Shown here one piece after another: positions 14,001 to 29,000 of a DNA stretch of 64,000 bases. The translations under genes and the position numbers were made by a program. How positions within the stretch are numbered: the first letter of the stretch is position 1; each line of letters opens with the position of its first letter. Origin of the DNA: Cyclina sinensis (Eukaryota; Mollusca; Bivalvia; Venerida; Veneridae). The notes beneath the pieces were generated by a model that saw only the letters and a program-made list of their open reading frames with translations, ran no database searches and was not told where the DNA came from. Location of the stretch: contig JAAONU010000014.1 in assembly GCA_012932295.1 (NCBI GenBank), forward strand, positions 16,433,039 to 16,497,038, written 5' to 3'.

Positions 14001-17000
14001 TGGATAAGCTACCAATCACAACAGGGGGCTCACCATTACAGCTTCACTGTAAAAACTTCATGTGTATAACCTTTGTCATCCCCAAGGAGAGAGATTGCCA
14101 TGATATCTACACATCACTTCTAGAATTATCCAAACCAGGTATGATCATTGTAAATGTCAAATTCTTGTCCTGTTTTAAAGGGCTCAGAAGCATTTCTGAA
14201 ATGGAGGCAGGCAGTTCTAGTAACCATTGTTTTCCTTGTAAAGTACTGGGATAACTCCCCTGTCCTTAATAGAGAAACATTATTACTCATTTCAATAGAC
14301 CTACCCTTTAGCATCAAGTATTTTAATGATTTTTGATAGAGTTTCTTGTCTTCTTCCCTTGTATTGAACATAAATGAGTGTTTTCTTTGAGGTTATTTAT
14401 CACATTTCTTGTGTGCCGTATTTGTACGTAAGTCATTTATTGCAAATAAGTTACCAGATTGCCTTTCTTAGAGACTGTCCTCTGTAATTACTATACTTGA
14501 ATGATGATTTACTGGCAGTGCATTTATTACATACTGAGAAACAAAACAGCTAGTTCAGATGATAATGAATCAGGTGAGATTAACGTCTTCAAAAGTTGCG
14601 AGCAAAAATAACAGCAGCTGGGAAAATACATCAGTTGAGACCTACACAATCAAAACTTAAATTGCTGTTGAAAAAGAAGGTGGGGTTTCAACATACAGAG
14701 GTCAGAAAGGCAAAGTGGACTTAGGCCATTATTTACAGTAAAGAAGGATCATTTGTATTAACCATGATTTTTGTAATAAAATGTTTTTTCTGTGATTTTA
14801 ATTTTCAGTTCGTAAAGCTATTAAACAGCTTGTTCCAAAACTTACCTACAGTGAGTGTATTCAGTAAAAAAAAAATGTTCTAATAGATGTAATATACATA
14901 ACCTCTGCTGGTTTGAGCATTCTTTGAGTCTATAAACGTGACATTCCTTCCAGCTCTTAAGACTGTCAAGTTTGGCTAATTCACTGTATTGCACTGTAAT
15001 ATTTCTGAAACAACTGATTATAATAATAGAATACTGTGCCCACTCTAACTAACACATTTGCAATTCCAGAATTGTACCAAACAAACATGTGTTTACAGCT
15101 GTTATGACATCTCCATTAAAATGTATCCTGAGATTTGCAGATCATAATGTATTGATACGGTTCTTCCATGATATATAATCGTGGGCGGCTATTTAATCTT
15201 GGATGTTTTATGATTATTGACACAGACTGTAACTAATATAGAATTACATTGTTAGTGTATCATTTTTAGATGAACTGTTATTGTCATGCAATTACTGTTT
15301 ATTTTCATCATTCTTTATGGCTTTTAATGAAGGTATTTAATGGAATTGACTGCTTTATATTTTGCCAAGAGAGATTAATCAATGGAGAAATTCTCCAGTT
15401 AGACCATAAGAAATATGACAGTAGAATTTATTTGCAATAAAATAGGTTTAGGCAACCAAGGATTTCGCCGTAGGAAGTCACGCAATTCCGTTGACGAATT
15501 GCCATTAAGTTGCCTTTAAATTGTCATTATTGCAGTACACACTGAGTGACAGTAACATTTTTGTTGTGGTTAGAATCTCAGCACGAAATAAGCACAACTG
15601 GTCAAAGACCCTGGGAGTTATTTCTTTTCAAAAGAGGTCAGTAAGATAAATGTATGTCCAGCCTGGGGTTTCTTTCTTTTTATGCCCCAGAAGGAGAGCA
15701 TATAGTTCTTGAACTATCTTTCTGTCATTCAGTCTGAAAACTTTAACATTGCCAATACCTTCCTCACTAATAAATGGATATACCTAATACTTGAACACAA
15801 CAGCCCCTTGGACAAGGGCTTCTCAGTGACATACATTTGATTTTGACCCCTGAATGACCTTGACCTTGAAGGTCCAGTTGTCAGAAATATTTAATATTGG
15901 CCATAACTTTCTTATTGCTCAACAGATTTAGTTCATGTTTGCGCATAAAAACCCTTCGTGAGAGATCTTCCAAGTGATAGGTTTTTGGCTGATCTTGAGG
16001 TCAAAGTGTCCCCCCCACACACACCCACACACAAACACACTCAAAAGGTTAAAGCACCACTTCAGGGGCATTGTCATTTTTATTATCTTGTTATTGGCAT
16101 GAAATACATGTATAATTTATTCTTGTCAGATTGGAACTTTATGAACTGTAGAGCCTTCACAGCAATTTTATGAGAATGAGTGAAGCAAAATATTTGTGTA
16201 GAACAGCAATGATATAATTTATAGTTGTGTGATTTTTTGCTGTTCAAGTTCATGGTATAATTTGATTTGCTTGATATAAATGTATAATAATTATTACATA
16301 ATAATATTAGATTTATATTGCTTCACTAGGGTAGTATTCCAGACTGTATAATAAAGATCATATTGAAATACTTTGTTTTATTGAGTAGCAATATTTTCAG
16401 GGTGTAAAAATTAGGAAGCAGATATTGTGTTGCAATTACCAAATCTGGCACTTATTCCAGGACTACAGCACTACAATATATTGGCTATTAAATATATATA
16501 TACTTGACTCAACAAAAATAGGTTTTCCCTGTTGTCCAGTGAAGATTATTTTTTTATCCATATAGATATGTTTTAGTTATCACTAATAAACAAGGGAGAT
16601 TTTAGTGTTTCTCACTACATTCAGAGCACTATTTCTTGTTTAGTGACAGTGATAGGTGGTGACAAACTAAAACAAAATGTTTCATGCATATGATATTAAT
16701 CCAGAGTCTTCTTCAATGAAGTAGCTTTGCTTTGAGCTAACTTTCAAGGAGCTAACAATGTAAATGCTCATCTTGGTGAGCTCAGCTCACAGTCTAGAAA
16801 TGACATTACTTTATCATTGAGAGAGGAAAATTCACTTACCGTCACATCAAGATTCATTTAATAAAACAACACAGGACATTGACAAATTTTACAGAACCAG
16901 ATGGAAAACTATAGATCCCAGACGTTGTGTAGTGAATATTTATACAGGATTCGAGGCGTTGTGTTAGAAATGAATATTTCACTTGCAAATGAAGAAGAGC

Positions 17001-20000
17001 TAGCAAATATATTAGCTTTTGTGTCTGTTGAAGAATATGATTTATCTATAAATATATAATGGCAGTCTAATCACATATGAACAATAACTTTTGCAGAGTC
17101 CAGTTGGATGAAAAGACAAATATATTTTAAGTTACATAAAAGAATGTCAGCTTTGTGCAGTAATATTGTTACAACCTGTCAGATTTTGTGTAATATAATG
17201 CCACTTCTGTGTAACACATTTTAATTATTTTGAAAACTGTTCAAGCTCATAATAACGAAATTTAATATTTTAATGAAGTTTAGCTCTCTTTCTACTTCCA
17301 GGAAATGTATTTAAATTTTTTGTAAAGTTTGAGCACGCAATAACTAAATTTAATAATTTTATGAAGTTTGGTATTCTTTCTTCTTCCAGGAAACATAGAG
17401 TCACTGTATGCTTTCTCCTACCAACAAAACTGTGATTATCCGAAAGATTATGGCTGGGACCTGTTTGATACGCAGACAGAGTACATGCGAATGGGAGCCC
17501 CAAACGAAAACTGGGCCATGTCAAATATCAACAAGGATTATGAGGTAAGAACTTTGTTTACAATGCATTCAGTGTTTTCTTTATGTCTGAAAAGAAGATT
17601 AATGCTATTTGAGTACTGTTGCTAAATTTTCATGGCTAACTTTTATGATCACACAATGTATTTTGCCTGTCTTTCTGCGTCGTCTCTCAACATCTCTTGT
17701 ATTCGTTCTCCTTATATTGACAGCCATTTTAATTCAACCCACAGAGGCAGACAGTGAGAGAACAGATTTGTTGTCCTTGTATCATGTTTGCTTAGACATA
17801 ATTTTAAAGGATAATTGCAGTTGTTTTTGTCTGTTAGATAAGGTGCTTGGAGAACATGATAGAAGTATGTTTCTTGTAGGCTGCTGTTAAATGCTTAAAT
17901 TACCTGTAATAATCAGTGAGATTGTGTAGCAGGAGTCGGTTATAAAAAAAATTCTAGACAGATTCCCAGCATAGGTGTAGACTCTCTGATCTTGATTCAG
18001 ATCTGGACAAATCCATGATATTGACAGCATTTCAGCCATAATTCCTAGACAGTATCTCCCATTAGATAGTGGTTCATCAGGAAAAATGATTCATTAAAGT
18101 CTGGATTTAATGTTTAGGCATGTAGAGGTGTCTACCATATATGGTGGTTTAATGTTTTCCATCGGGAATAAATGTATTTGATACCCTTCATTGATTTTGT
18201 TTTATTTATTCTCGGAGGAGCATTTATTCTGAGTTTATAGCTTTGGATTGAATAAACGGGGAAGTACAGCAGTTTTCGTAACAAGATTGATCACATTTAG
18301 AAGCAGTAATGCAGCTTCATTTTGAGATTAGCGTTGGATAGCTACTTCTCTCTGACTACTAAGACACAGCTCTGATTTAAAGCTTTGAGCCACAAAATAG
18401 GATTAAGATAAAGTTACGCCCACTTTGTACTAATATAGCTGTTTTCTGAGAGAAAATTATTTAAACTAGAGAAAGCATTACTGTTAGTAACCACATTATG
18501 CATTAATTTTGTTAGGATTTGTGACATTCTTGCACTTGGTTCGAACATGTGAAGATCTCACAGTCTGTTTAAAAGAAGACTTGATTTCATAAAATATATA
18601 TAAGATCATGCTGCTCGAGACAGAAGAAAAATCATCCCATTATAATATGATGCTACAAAAGGCCAGGGAAATTGCATTTTATCCCAGCAGATAAACATGT
18701 TCTCTTTGTATTTTCAGATCTGTGATACGTATCCCCGTTATTTGTTTGTTCCTGCCAAAGCTGCAACACAGGTATTGATAGGGAGTTCAAAGTTTAGGAG
18801 TAGAGGACGACTTCCAGCACTGTCATATCTTCACATCAAAAACCAGGTAAATAGGACACAAATTTAACCTTAAGATCTATTTTTTAAGATCACTATTTAG
18901 CCTTGAGGTACACCCTTCTGCCAACCTGATTCATTTGACAAACGTCATTGTTTATGAAGGACTTTTCAAGTAAAACACTGCTCAAGGACTACCATAAGTT
19001 CGAAAATGTTAACTTCAAGGACAGTTAATCTCCTTATACAGTCACCCAATGTTAATGTTACTGTGCAATTTCTTCCATTTCTGGACTGACAATTTTATGA
19101 GAGCTTGATGGCAAAACATCTCGATACTTGTCAGTCACTGTACAATGAAGACAATTATTGTGAAACTTATATTGGGTATTCAATACTATTTCCAGGCTGC
19201 AATATGTCGATGTAGTCAACCGTTAGCAGGATTCAGTGCAAGATGTGTTGAAGATGAACAAATGTTACATGCAATACTCAAAGCCAACCCAGACAGCAAA
19301 TACATGTATGTGGTGGACACACGACCTAAAGTAAGCCTTTGTTTATGTATGAGCTAATGGTTTAAATTTGTTCTTAGTACACAGTGCCCTGTGTCCTTAA
19401 ATAGGAAATATATGTCCAGGAATTTTTAAGCCTCTACTTATGAATGAAAGTCCTTCTGCAGATCCAAGTTAAAATGTGAGAACTACTAGTTTATTATAAG
19501 GGATATATGTCTACTACTTGTTCTTCTTAAGAGTGGTGATATGGTTTATCTACTTGCTAAAATAACTGAATTTCTGTTGAAATATTCAATACAAAAAGAA
19601 ACTAAATAAATGAACATGTTGTGATGAAACTGTTAAGCTGGGAATTTGTTAGAGTTTATTCTGTGTTAAACTTTCTGTTAAAGGCACAATAAAGAAGTAT
19701 TTCTTCATCTATGATTATATTTCATCTAGATCAATGCTATGGCAAACAGAGCGGCTGGCAAAGGTTACGAGAATGAAGCATTCTACTCAGACATGAAGTT
19801 TCAGTTTTGTGGTATAGAGAATATACATGTGATGAGAGCTAGTCTTCAAAAGCTGATAGATGGTATACCACATTTATTTTAATTAAGAGAACAGGAAATG
19901 AGCTCCTGTTTAGTTGCATCAAGAATAGAAGAGAATTAAGTACTGTTTATTCCTTTAAAGAGAACAGAGAGTAAGCTACTGCTTTGTTGTATTAAGATAA

Positions 20001-23000
20001 TATGGAAATAACTTACTGTTCATTAGTATTAAAGGAACAGGGAATTAGCTACTGTTTATATGTATTAAGAAATTATGGAATCAGCCACTGTTATTTTGTA
20101 TTTGGAGAAAAGGGATTCAGCGATTGTTTATTTGTGAAGAATAGGGATTCAGAAACTGTTAATTGGATAGATGGGGAATTGGCTACTGTTTATTTGCAGT
20201 ATGAGAATAGGGAATCAGCTACTGTTTATTTGTATTTAGAGAATAAGGAATCAGCCACTTTTAATAAGTATTTAGAGAATTGGGAATCAGCTACTGTTTA
20301 TCTGTATTTAGAGAATAGGGAATCAGCCACTTTTAATTTGTATTTAGAGAATAGGGAATCAGCAACTGTTTATTTGTATAGAATAGAGAATCCGCTACTG
20401 TTTATTCGCACTATGAGAATAGGGAATCAGCTACTGTCTTTTTGTATAGAATAGGGAATCAGCTAGTGTCTTTTTGTATTTAGAGAATAGGGAATCAGCT
20501 ACTGTCTTTTTTGTTTTTAGAGAATAGGAAATCAGCTACTCTCTGTTTGTATAGAATAGGGAATCAGCTACTGTTTATTTCCACTATGATAATAGGGAAT
20601 CAGCTACTGTCTGTTTGTATTTAGAGAATAGGTAATCATCTACTGTTTGTTTGTACTACTGAAACAGAGAACTAGCAGCTGTTCTATATTTTCAGTTTGT
20701 GAGCTTAAGAATCCCTCCATGAATGCTTTCTTGTCTGGTCTGGAGGCCAGTGGCTGGTTGAAGCACATACAAGCTATACTGGAAACTTCTGTGTTTATAG
20801 CAAGGGTAAATTTTTACAATATCAAAGAGCTGTACTGTTGTGTTTCCAAGGAGTTACATATAATTCAATCCCTCATATGCTTGAATTATTAGATTTACTT
20901 TTAAATGAGGCTGTAACCACCAAGGAGTCTTAGGCAACTGATCATTCTAAAGAATTTAGTTAATCCTAAAGTTTTAATTGATTATGCTGTCAAAAGACAA
21001 ACTAAATGACAATATTTGTCAGTTTTTTTTGTGGTGTCAGAAACACCTCAGAAGAACTTTCTCTATTTTCACTGTCCTGCATGAGGTCATGTATCTCTTG
21101 CAGGCACATATTCTAAGGTTTTTCTTATCATAAAGACCAATGTTCAAAGTTTCTATGGTGAAAAATCAATCATTTGAAAAGGTTAACAGAAACCCTGGTC
21201 TTTATAGGAGGATTTAGGACTGTAGGATTTTGTGATTAAAATGAGTAAGTCAGTTCAGACTAGACTTCCATACTTTAAACTTGATATTTATGGCAAGAAT
21301 TAATCTCATCCTCATCAATTATTCAAATAAACTACAATTTGGGACTACGCTTTCCTTTTAAAGATAGTTTATCTTCACCAAGTATGGCTTTATTGTCACA
21401 GATAAGTTATATTAATAGGTTAGACAAGAATGATAGGCTAATAGTTGTCGAGTCTAATTTTGTCTCTTCATGGTGGGTTATTTTTTACAAAAGGGGAATT
21501 AAATAATAATATTCTGTTAAATGTCATTGTGTTATTGCTTGTTTCAGACTCAGGGATCAAAATCTAAAGTGCATCAGCTTTCAGTTGGAATAAATAATGC
21601 TGTTTACTTTAGAGGCCATAAATGATTATTTCTTTTGTTGATTTAAGGATTGCAGAGATACAAAATGTTTCAAGTGCTTGAAAGGGTAATCATAACAATG
21701 TTTAACCATTATGAAAGTGATGATCAGCCATTAATACAGATGACAGGCAGTTTTACTAATTGGCTAGTGGCCAATAATCTTTTCATTGAATTGGATATTT
21801 AAAATTTAGTTGTATTGTATCTGTCTTTTCTAGACGAGAATTACTGAAGGGGCTGAAGAATGTTTTCATAATGCATGGTAATTTTTGTGTCACCTGCTAC
21901 AAAGTAGCCACGACATATAGGGATCACTTGTCCATCCATCTGTCCATCCATCACAAAACTTGTCCGGACTGCTTCTCAGAAACTGTTGGTGCAATTCATC
22001 CAAACTTTACAGGAATGATCAGTACCAAGTCTAGTTGTGCAATTCATCGGCATTTTCCAATTTAATGATTTTTGTTAGAGTTATGGCCCTTTAATGATTT
22101 TTATTTTTAAAGTTTGTCCAGACTACTTCTCTTATATAACTAAAGCAATTTGAATGAAATGTTACAGAATTGATCGGTACCTCAAGTACTTGCGCATTTT
22201 TAACTGGTTTTTCGGTTGAATGATTTCAACTCAGCTACAAACTTTATATTTATTTGTTTGATAAATATCAACTGCATGTTGGTTCTTGAATAAGACAGAA
22301 GAACAACAATATTGAAACTCGTTTCCTCTCAGCCTTCTGTTTCATTTTTTTTTTTTGCATGATTTGTAGACTTTCTGGGCCTTTCAAAAAATCTGTCACA
22401 ACAATAAAAAGTGTATTCTGGTATGTGTTTATGACCTAATCAGTAAAGTCTTGCTAATAAGGGTTCTTTGATGGTTTCAGAATAATCTGAAATTTAGCAA
22501 TTTCAAAGAACCAACTTCTTAAATTTAGAACAAATGAGACCTGATATTAAGATTGATTGATTGATTGATTGATTGATAAGATCAGTTCTTGACTGCTCTT
22601 ATTAGTGAAACTTTACTATTAAAAAAAAAAATGACTCTGTTACAGTGTTTTTACTGTTCACAGGCTGTGTTAGATGGTGTAAGTGTACTGGTACATTGTT
22701 CGGACGGCTGGGATCGGACAGCACAGACATGTAGTCTCTCATCTCTAATGCTTGATCCATACTACAGAACTATATCAGGATTTATGGTAGTACTGTTTTC
22801 CTTTTAACTTTATCATGAAATAAAATAAAAGCTGGAGTTCTTGATAGTTGTTAATAATTTACATTTTATATCACACCATTTACAGTAATCAAATAGAAAT
22901 TAAAAACTGTTTGAATCCCACTTTAAATATATATTTTTCATCACAGATAAAGGGTTAAAAAACTTCGTTGTTTTTTTTATGTACATTTACTTGAATGATG

Positions 23001-26000
23001 TATGTTATATTGTCTTATGATTGATTGAAAACTAAAGAGAATTTTTCAAAATCGTAATTTCAGGCATTGATTGAGAAGGAGTGGCTAGCATTCGGACACA
23101 AATTCACTGATCGTTGTGGTTTTTTAAGTACCGTGGATGGTAAAGAAATGTCGCCAGTGTTTACACAATTTGTGGAATGTGTTTGGCAGATGCAACAACA
23201 GTTTCCATGCGCATTCCAGTTTAATGAGCGGTTTTTGATCACACTCCATGATCATGTGTATTCCTGTCAGTTTGGCACATTCGTTGGCAATTGTGAGAAA
23301 GATAGAGTGGATTTGAAGTAAGTTTAATTGATTGCACCATTGCTTTGATATGACTGAATAATGCATAAAAAAATTCTAAAAAGACCAATTAGTGCTTAAT
23401 GTTTGATTAGAAAGATATAAATTGTAGTATTAACTCTGAGCCTTTGACAATAGTGAAAATTTAAAAGTTTCATGCAGTAAACATGCAAGTGGTTGCTTCA
23501 TCTTGACAGCAGTTTTACAACTGAAGTAGCCAGTTCCTCCAGTCAAGCAGACAACTCCTCTTTTGCAGCTTATACTTTTCTTCCACAGTTTCTTTTAAAA
23601 TGAATATCCATGTCAAAACCAGGTGTCTGTTAATCACTCCTTGGCTAGCTGGAAAGCTTCCATTCTCTTGTATACTGAAAATATGGGTAAATTTTTACAT
23701 TAGTCTGATAGAAAAGAATGTGTACAACCAGTCATCCATGTGTTCTTTAGAAGTTTTAGCTGACTATAATGGTGTTCCGGAAGTGAGTGACCCTTATTTA
23801 ATGATTGCCTTATTACATACAAAGTTAGCCATAATTGAACATATGGATAGGTGAGAAGACATTTTTACTACCAGTGATACTTTAAATGCTCATAAATTCA
23901 GGCCAAATATAGATAATATAGCTTGATGGCCCTTTTGTTGTTACTGTAGTTAACAATTTTCAGATCATGCCTCTGTTAAACCAATTAAGAGGCACTTAAC
24001 TGTACATAAAAGCTTTTGATAGGATTGTAATCTAATACATGAAGATCAATTTCCAAGCCTTTAGCCTATGTTCAGAGTTAATGTAAAAATAGTGTTTTTC
24101 AAGATATTAGATTGTGGTTAAAATGAAATAGGGATCGATATAGACAGTAAATGGGTGAGAGACATTGCTTGTTTGCTGTTGACAGAACTTACAGGTTCAA
24201 GACCTGCATGATCTCAAGTGACTGAGGAGATAAAGTCACCGACATGCAAACAACTGTTATTCTTCAATGTTTGAGGGTCATCAGTTTAAATGCAGTTGTA
24301 GAAATTTTCACCCAAACAAATTGCATTTTGTTATTTAGCATAGGAGTCTTTGTATTATTCTAAAATCTTGTATGCTGGTTCTACCAGTAGACTCTTCGCT
24401 GCCAACATAACATACAGAAGATACATCTGATAAGTTTTTAAATGTATAAAGTTCTTATCTTTGTTAATAAATAATAAAACTGTATTACTTTGTCTGCATG
24501 TCTCACTGATTTAGTCTGACTTCAGTCTGTAAGCTTAATTTGAGTTTATGTAATGAGCTAATGATATAAAACAATGGTTGTGGTGTTATTAAGCCAGTTG
24601 AATGGTAACTACACTAGTTGTAGAAAGAAAATGCCCTTAGATTACTCAAGTACTATATATTATGTTTCTTTCTCCAGACTATTACTATTCTAATAAATAG
24701 GTTAGCTGATCGTACGTTTTCTTTGTGGGGCTTCCTGACGAAACACCAAACAGAGTATCTCAACCCGTTGTTCAAAAAAGAATACGAAGTTATGCAGCCA
24801 GTGCTTATTCCTAAAACCTACCCACAATGCATCAGGTAAAATCAAAAAAAAATATTTTTTACAATAAAACTGTAGATGATGTTCCAATTTCGCAGTTTTA
24901 TTTTTTGTATTTCTTTTTTTTATGTTCTGCATGTATGGAATAAGTTTAAAATGAATTTCTTTTGCTGTCTTTTGCTGTTAATAGATTCTAGATATGTTTT
25001 GATTAAGCTGTAATCTGCAGTCAAAATGGGAGACCACAAACCAGTGACACTATTCCTTTCAGAAACACTTTTTTGTTGTAATATATTCCATTGCTAGCAA
25101 ATGGACCAAAGACAGTAATCAAAGTACATGGTAATTTACATTCTATTGCAGTTTGTTTGAGCATGTTATTGTAAAGTAAAATAACAAGATAATGAAGCTA
25201 GAACTTGAATTAAAATCAACAAAACTGTTAATTGATCTTGTTAACTACAAATGGATGAAAGGTTGGTTGAATTAAATAGAATGCATATTTGATTTCTATA
25301 CTCATACAAAGTTTGGAATAGAATGACAGATAGCAAAATGATTCAGTACTTGGCATCAAATATATGCAAAAAATATGGATTATTCCATAGGTTTTGGCGA
25401 GGTATGTACAACAGATTTGAGACTGGCATTCATCCCAGAGATCAGATCAAAGATATTCTGGCAGCTGCCAAGGACCATAGCACTTCTCTTGAAGATCATG
25501 TCCGATTATTGGAAAAAGTAGGTTCTTAAAATTATGTGTTTTAAAATACGTTGAAGTAGATCTTTCAGTTGAAAAGGAATAAGTGAAATAGTAATTAATT
25601 CCCTACCAGTGTTTACACTGGTGGGGGCTATAATTTTGCCCAACATTTGTCCAGAAATCTGGATCCAATGATAACTTAAAGACTATATATGAATAGATGG
25701 CAACAAGGAGACAGTGCATGTCACTTTGTTATTTTCCTTGGATCAAAATTTTGGTTTCTATGGTAACAAAAATAGTTTAACAGATGGATCCTTTGATCAC
25801 TCAAGAAGTATATGAGCTAGATTAATGAAAATTAGTATGTGAGTAGAAGGCAATATGAAGATTATGCACTTTGTTTTCTGTGAAGAGGATACATTGAGGT
25901 AAACAGGGTTTCTGTTTTATTGTGTATTTACACTAATCTTGTCCCCTGAACTCAGCCAAATGTCAGGTCACAAGGTCACATAAAATCTCATAAACAACTA

Positions 26001-29000
26001 TGTGAGCAATACTTAATGGAAGCACTGGAAATATAGCTTCAAAGATGTATGCCATGATAACTCAAAAAGTATATGATACTAAACTCATGATTGTAATTCT
26101 CAAATTTTGATATTTTATTTCAAGAGTGGAAACTTTTGGGGACTTATGTGTTGTAGTTTACACCAATGACTTGTTATATTTAATCTGAATATGGAATGGA
26201 GTTTTTTAAGATAGCTTTTATTTTGAAACATAACTTGAGGGTATCTGAAAAGAAATGGATAAAAAGAAACACCTGTTGAGAGTAATTAGATTGTATAATT
26301 TTACCAAAATGACTTTTTCTTTCAATTTTCAAAGGTTCATATGATTGCTTGATTTTGATTTCTTTGCAGAGAATAAATTTCAGCTATATTTTCTTTCTTT
26401 TTTTTTCCAGAGGTTGACCCAAATTTGTCAAGTCCTTGGAAAATCTGATGAAATCATACAGAAAACATTGCAAGGTTGTACATCCTTGGAGTCCCTAGAC
26501 GGTGTTTTAATGGATGATAACTTCCATCATAAACTGAAAGATAAATTGCTAGATAACCAACCATTTGTCGAGAATCATATAGTGAACCAGTCTGACTTAA
26601 TGAAGCGTGAAAATCAAGAAAAGAATAAACTGATTGACGGAAGTGTAAGTCAGACGAAAAGTGACTCGGAATCTGGATTTGATGAGTCATGTTCACAGAT
26701 GTCACGATCAGGTATTGATGATCGCATCTCCACACTAGAACCTGAGTCTTTGTCCCATTCCACGAGCTTAGATAAGCTTAACATGGAACAGTTGCATCTT
26801 GAGCTTGACTCTGTTGCGGTGGACTGGCGCCCATTCCGTAATATTTATACATGTAGTTGTGCAATGCCGTTTGACCATTTTACTAAAAAGGCAAGCTTGA
26901 ACTGTTTTATTTTGCACAAAAAAAGTTTTGAATGATCAGAAGTCACATTGGGATTTACAATTTTACATATTAGTTGACTGGTTCGAAACTGAATAAGTAA
27001 ATACAATTACTTTCAGTCAAAAAAAGGTCTTACTAACAAATTTGTCATAGTAGCAGACCTTTTTTCCTTCTAAGTTTTAGTCTTTGTTTCTTTAAAATTG
27101 CATGATTTTGAAAATAGTTAAAGTAGTCTTGAAAGCAGAACTGTTCAGTCGTAATGAAGAAAAGACCGATTCCATCCATGTTTACTTACAGTCATGTAGT
27201 TGGTGTCATATTTTTGGCAGTCAAAATCTTGTTTGAATATTTTAGATCACTTAATACAGTCAACATTTATGTAAGGTTAATTTCTTTTTAGCTCACATGA
27301 GCCAGAGGCTCTTCTCTCTGCATTTTTCACATACTTAAACATCATCTCCTCTCAAACCATTGGGCCAAATTTGATGAAATTTATGATTGACCTTGTCCCA
27401 GGGGTCAACAGTTACTAGTCAAAATTTTGTTCACATAGCATAAGACCAGGATACAGGTCAGTGCCCAGGTAATGAACTTGACATTAGAGAACTTTGGATG
27501 TCTGAGTACTCTGTTTTTGGCCTTGCATTTTAGAGTAATTGTACTCATGTGAGCAATATAAGACCATCATGGCTCTCTTGTATAAAAGAAAAGGCACTTA
27601 TATTATTATAGACAAATGGTGTAGAGTAGTGATTCTATAACCAAAATAAACACACAACAAGGTTTGGAAAATTAGTACCTGGAAACTTTTGTTATATTTT
27701 TCCCCACTTCATTTAGGTCTAGTTAAAATGTTTGTTTTCAGATTTGAATTTTTCTATAATGTGTCTTTGTATGTTACTGTTTATATAAAAAAATCTTGTT
27801 GTGTGTTAGTTATACTTCCGCATGAATTCATATTGGATGCAAGTTTGAACTAAATAAAGTTATTATAATCCTAGGGAGTAGTGTAATGTGGAAGATGAAG
27901 TATGGTCCGTCTTAAAGTTTTATAACTGGTAGGAACTGTAAAATTTGCTTGTCTAGCTTTAACACTAGATAGAGTGATATTAACAGCTGGTTTAAGTCCT
28001 CACAGAATTACATTGATTTTTTGTGGCTAATCATGTTTGTGACGTTCAGTGGCTGATCATTTTGGTGCCGTTCATAGGTGGCATTCATAGGCAAATTGAT
28101 CTACGGCTTTGTTCCAGTAGGTTATGATTGGTTATAGTAATTTGTAGATCATCCTGTTTACAAACAAAATGTTAGAAATGAAGAGAACTTTTTTTTTTAC
28201 TGATAAATGAGGTCTCCTGCTTATGAGCAAGGGCAGTCACTATGGTTAAATTAAAAAAAAATTGCCACAGTACTAAATTGATTCTTTTGAACAGCATAGG
28301 TTTTTACAAATTGATCTTTTTTTATTTTTGCATAACATTCTTTCATTTAAATCTTGACAAGTGTTTTTATTGTGTTCTAATGAATGTATTTTCAAAAGAA
28401 TTTTTTGAACATTCAAAAGAAAGTCATGAGGTTTGTCTGATAAGATTTGCAGAGACTTAGTGTTACTGAATTTTTGCTCTACATGAACAAATTATCGCTG
28501 TGTTTTTTTACCAATAGATGTTAACAGCATGGTTTTCACTCATACAAAGCTTGTTAGTTGCACCACAAATCGTTACTAACTAACACAGTTCTTGCATGCT
28601 TTCTTGTTCTTATTTATCAGTTCTTTAGAACATTATTTTTAGAGTTGAATTTTATAAAATGCTTTGCTTTAGGACAGAGCTCTGATGAGGGGACAGAAGA
28701 TAAGAAAAAATTGTAATGTTTGGATACTGGTAACTCAGTGGGTTTTAACCAGCTGACCTGTAGAGTATTTGTCCTTATTTATATGTACATATATTATGTT
28801 TATCAACCTCCGGGCATCATCAAGAGGCCCTTGACTAGAAAATCTGCAGTCATTTTTAACTGAAAAACTTTTGAAAACCATTGAATATTGGGTACAGTTG
28901 AAACTAAACAAGGGACAGAATTACCAATTGTCACTCATCTTTTGTTGTTGTTTTTTTGAAGTCTTGATAATGTTTAAATAAACATAGTGCATTGTAACAT

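Larger units (their letters stand above)
14139..17389 (+). other. MTMR intron 3
   Basis: 3.2 kb without coding homology. It contains a dispersed repeat at about 15685-16050 and ends in a tandemly duplicated splice-acceptor region (17251-17389). Confidence 0.6.
20806..22663 (+). other. MTMR intron 8
   Basis: No coding homology. It contains a probable dispersed repeat at about 21877-22240 and a (gatt)n run at 22552-22578. Confidence 0.55.

Noticed and set aside
20002..20454. 150-codon open frame with repeated [15 protein letters not shown] units
   Set aside because: It is the 36-bp minisatellite of MTMR intron 7 read in a frame kept open by a unit length divisible by three. It lies between two well-supported MTMR exons and has no splice context.
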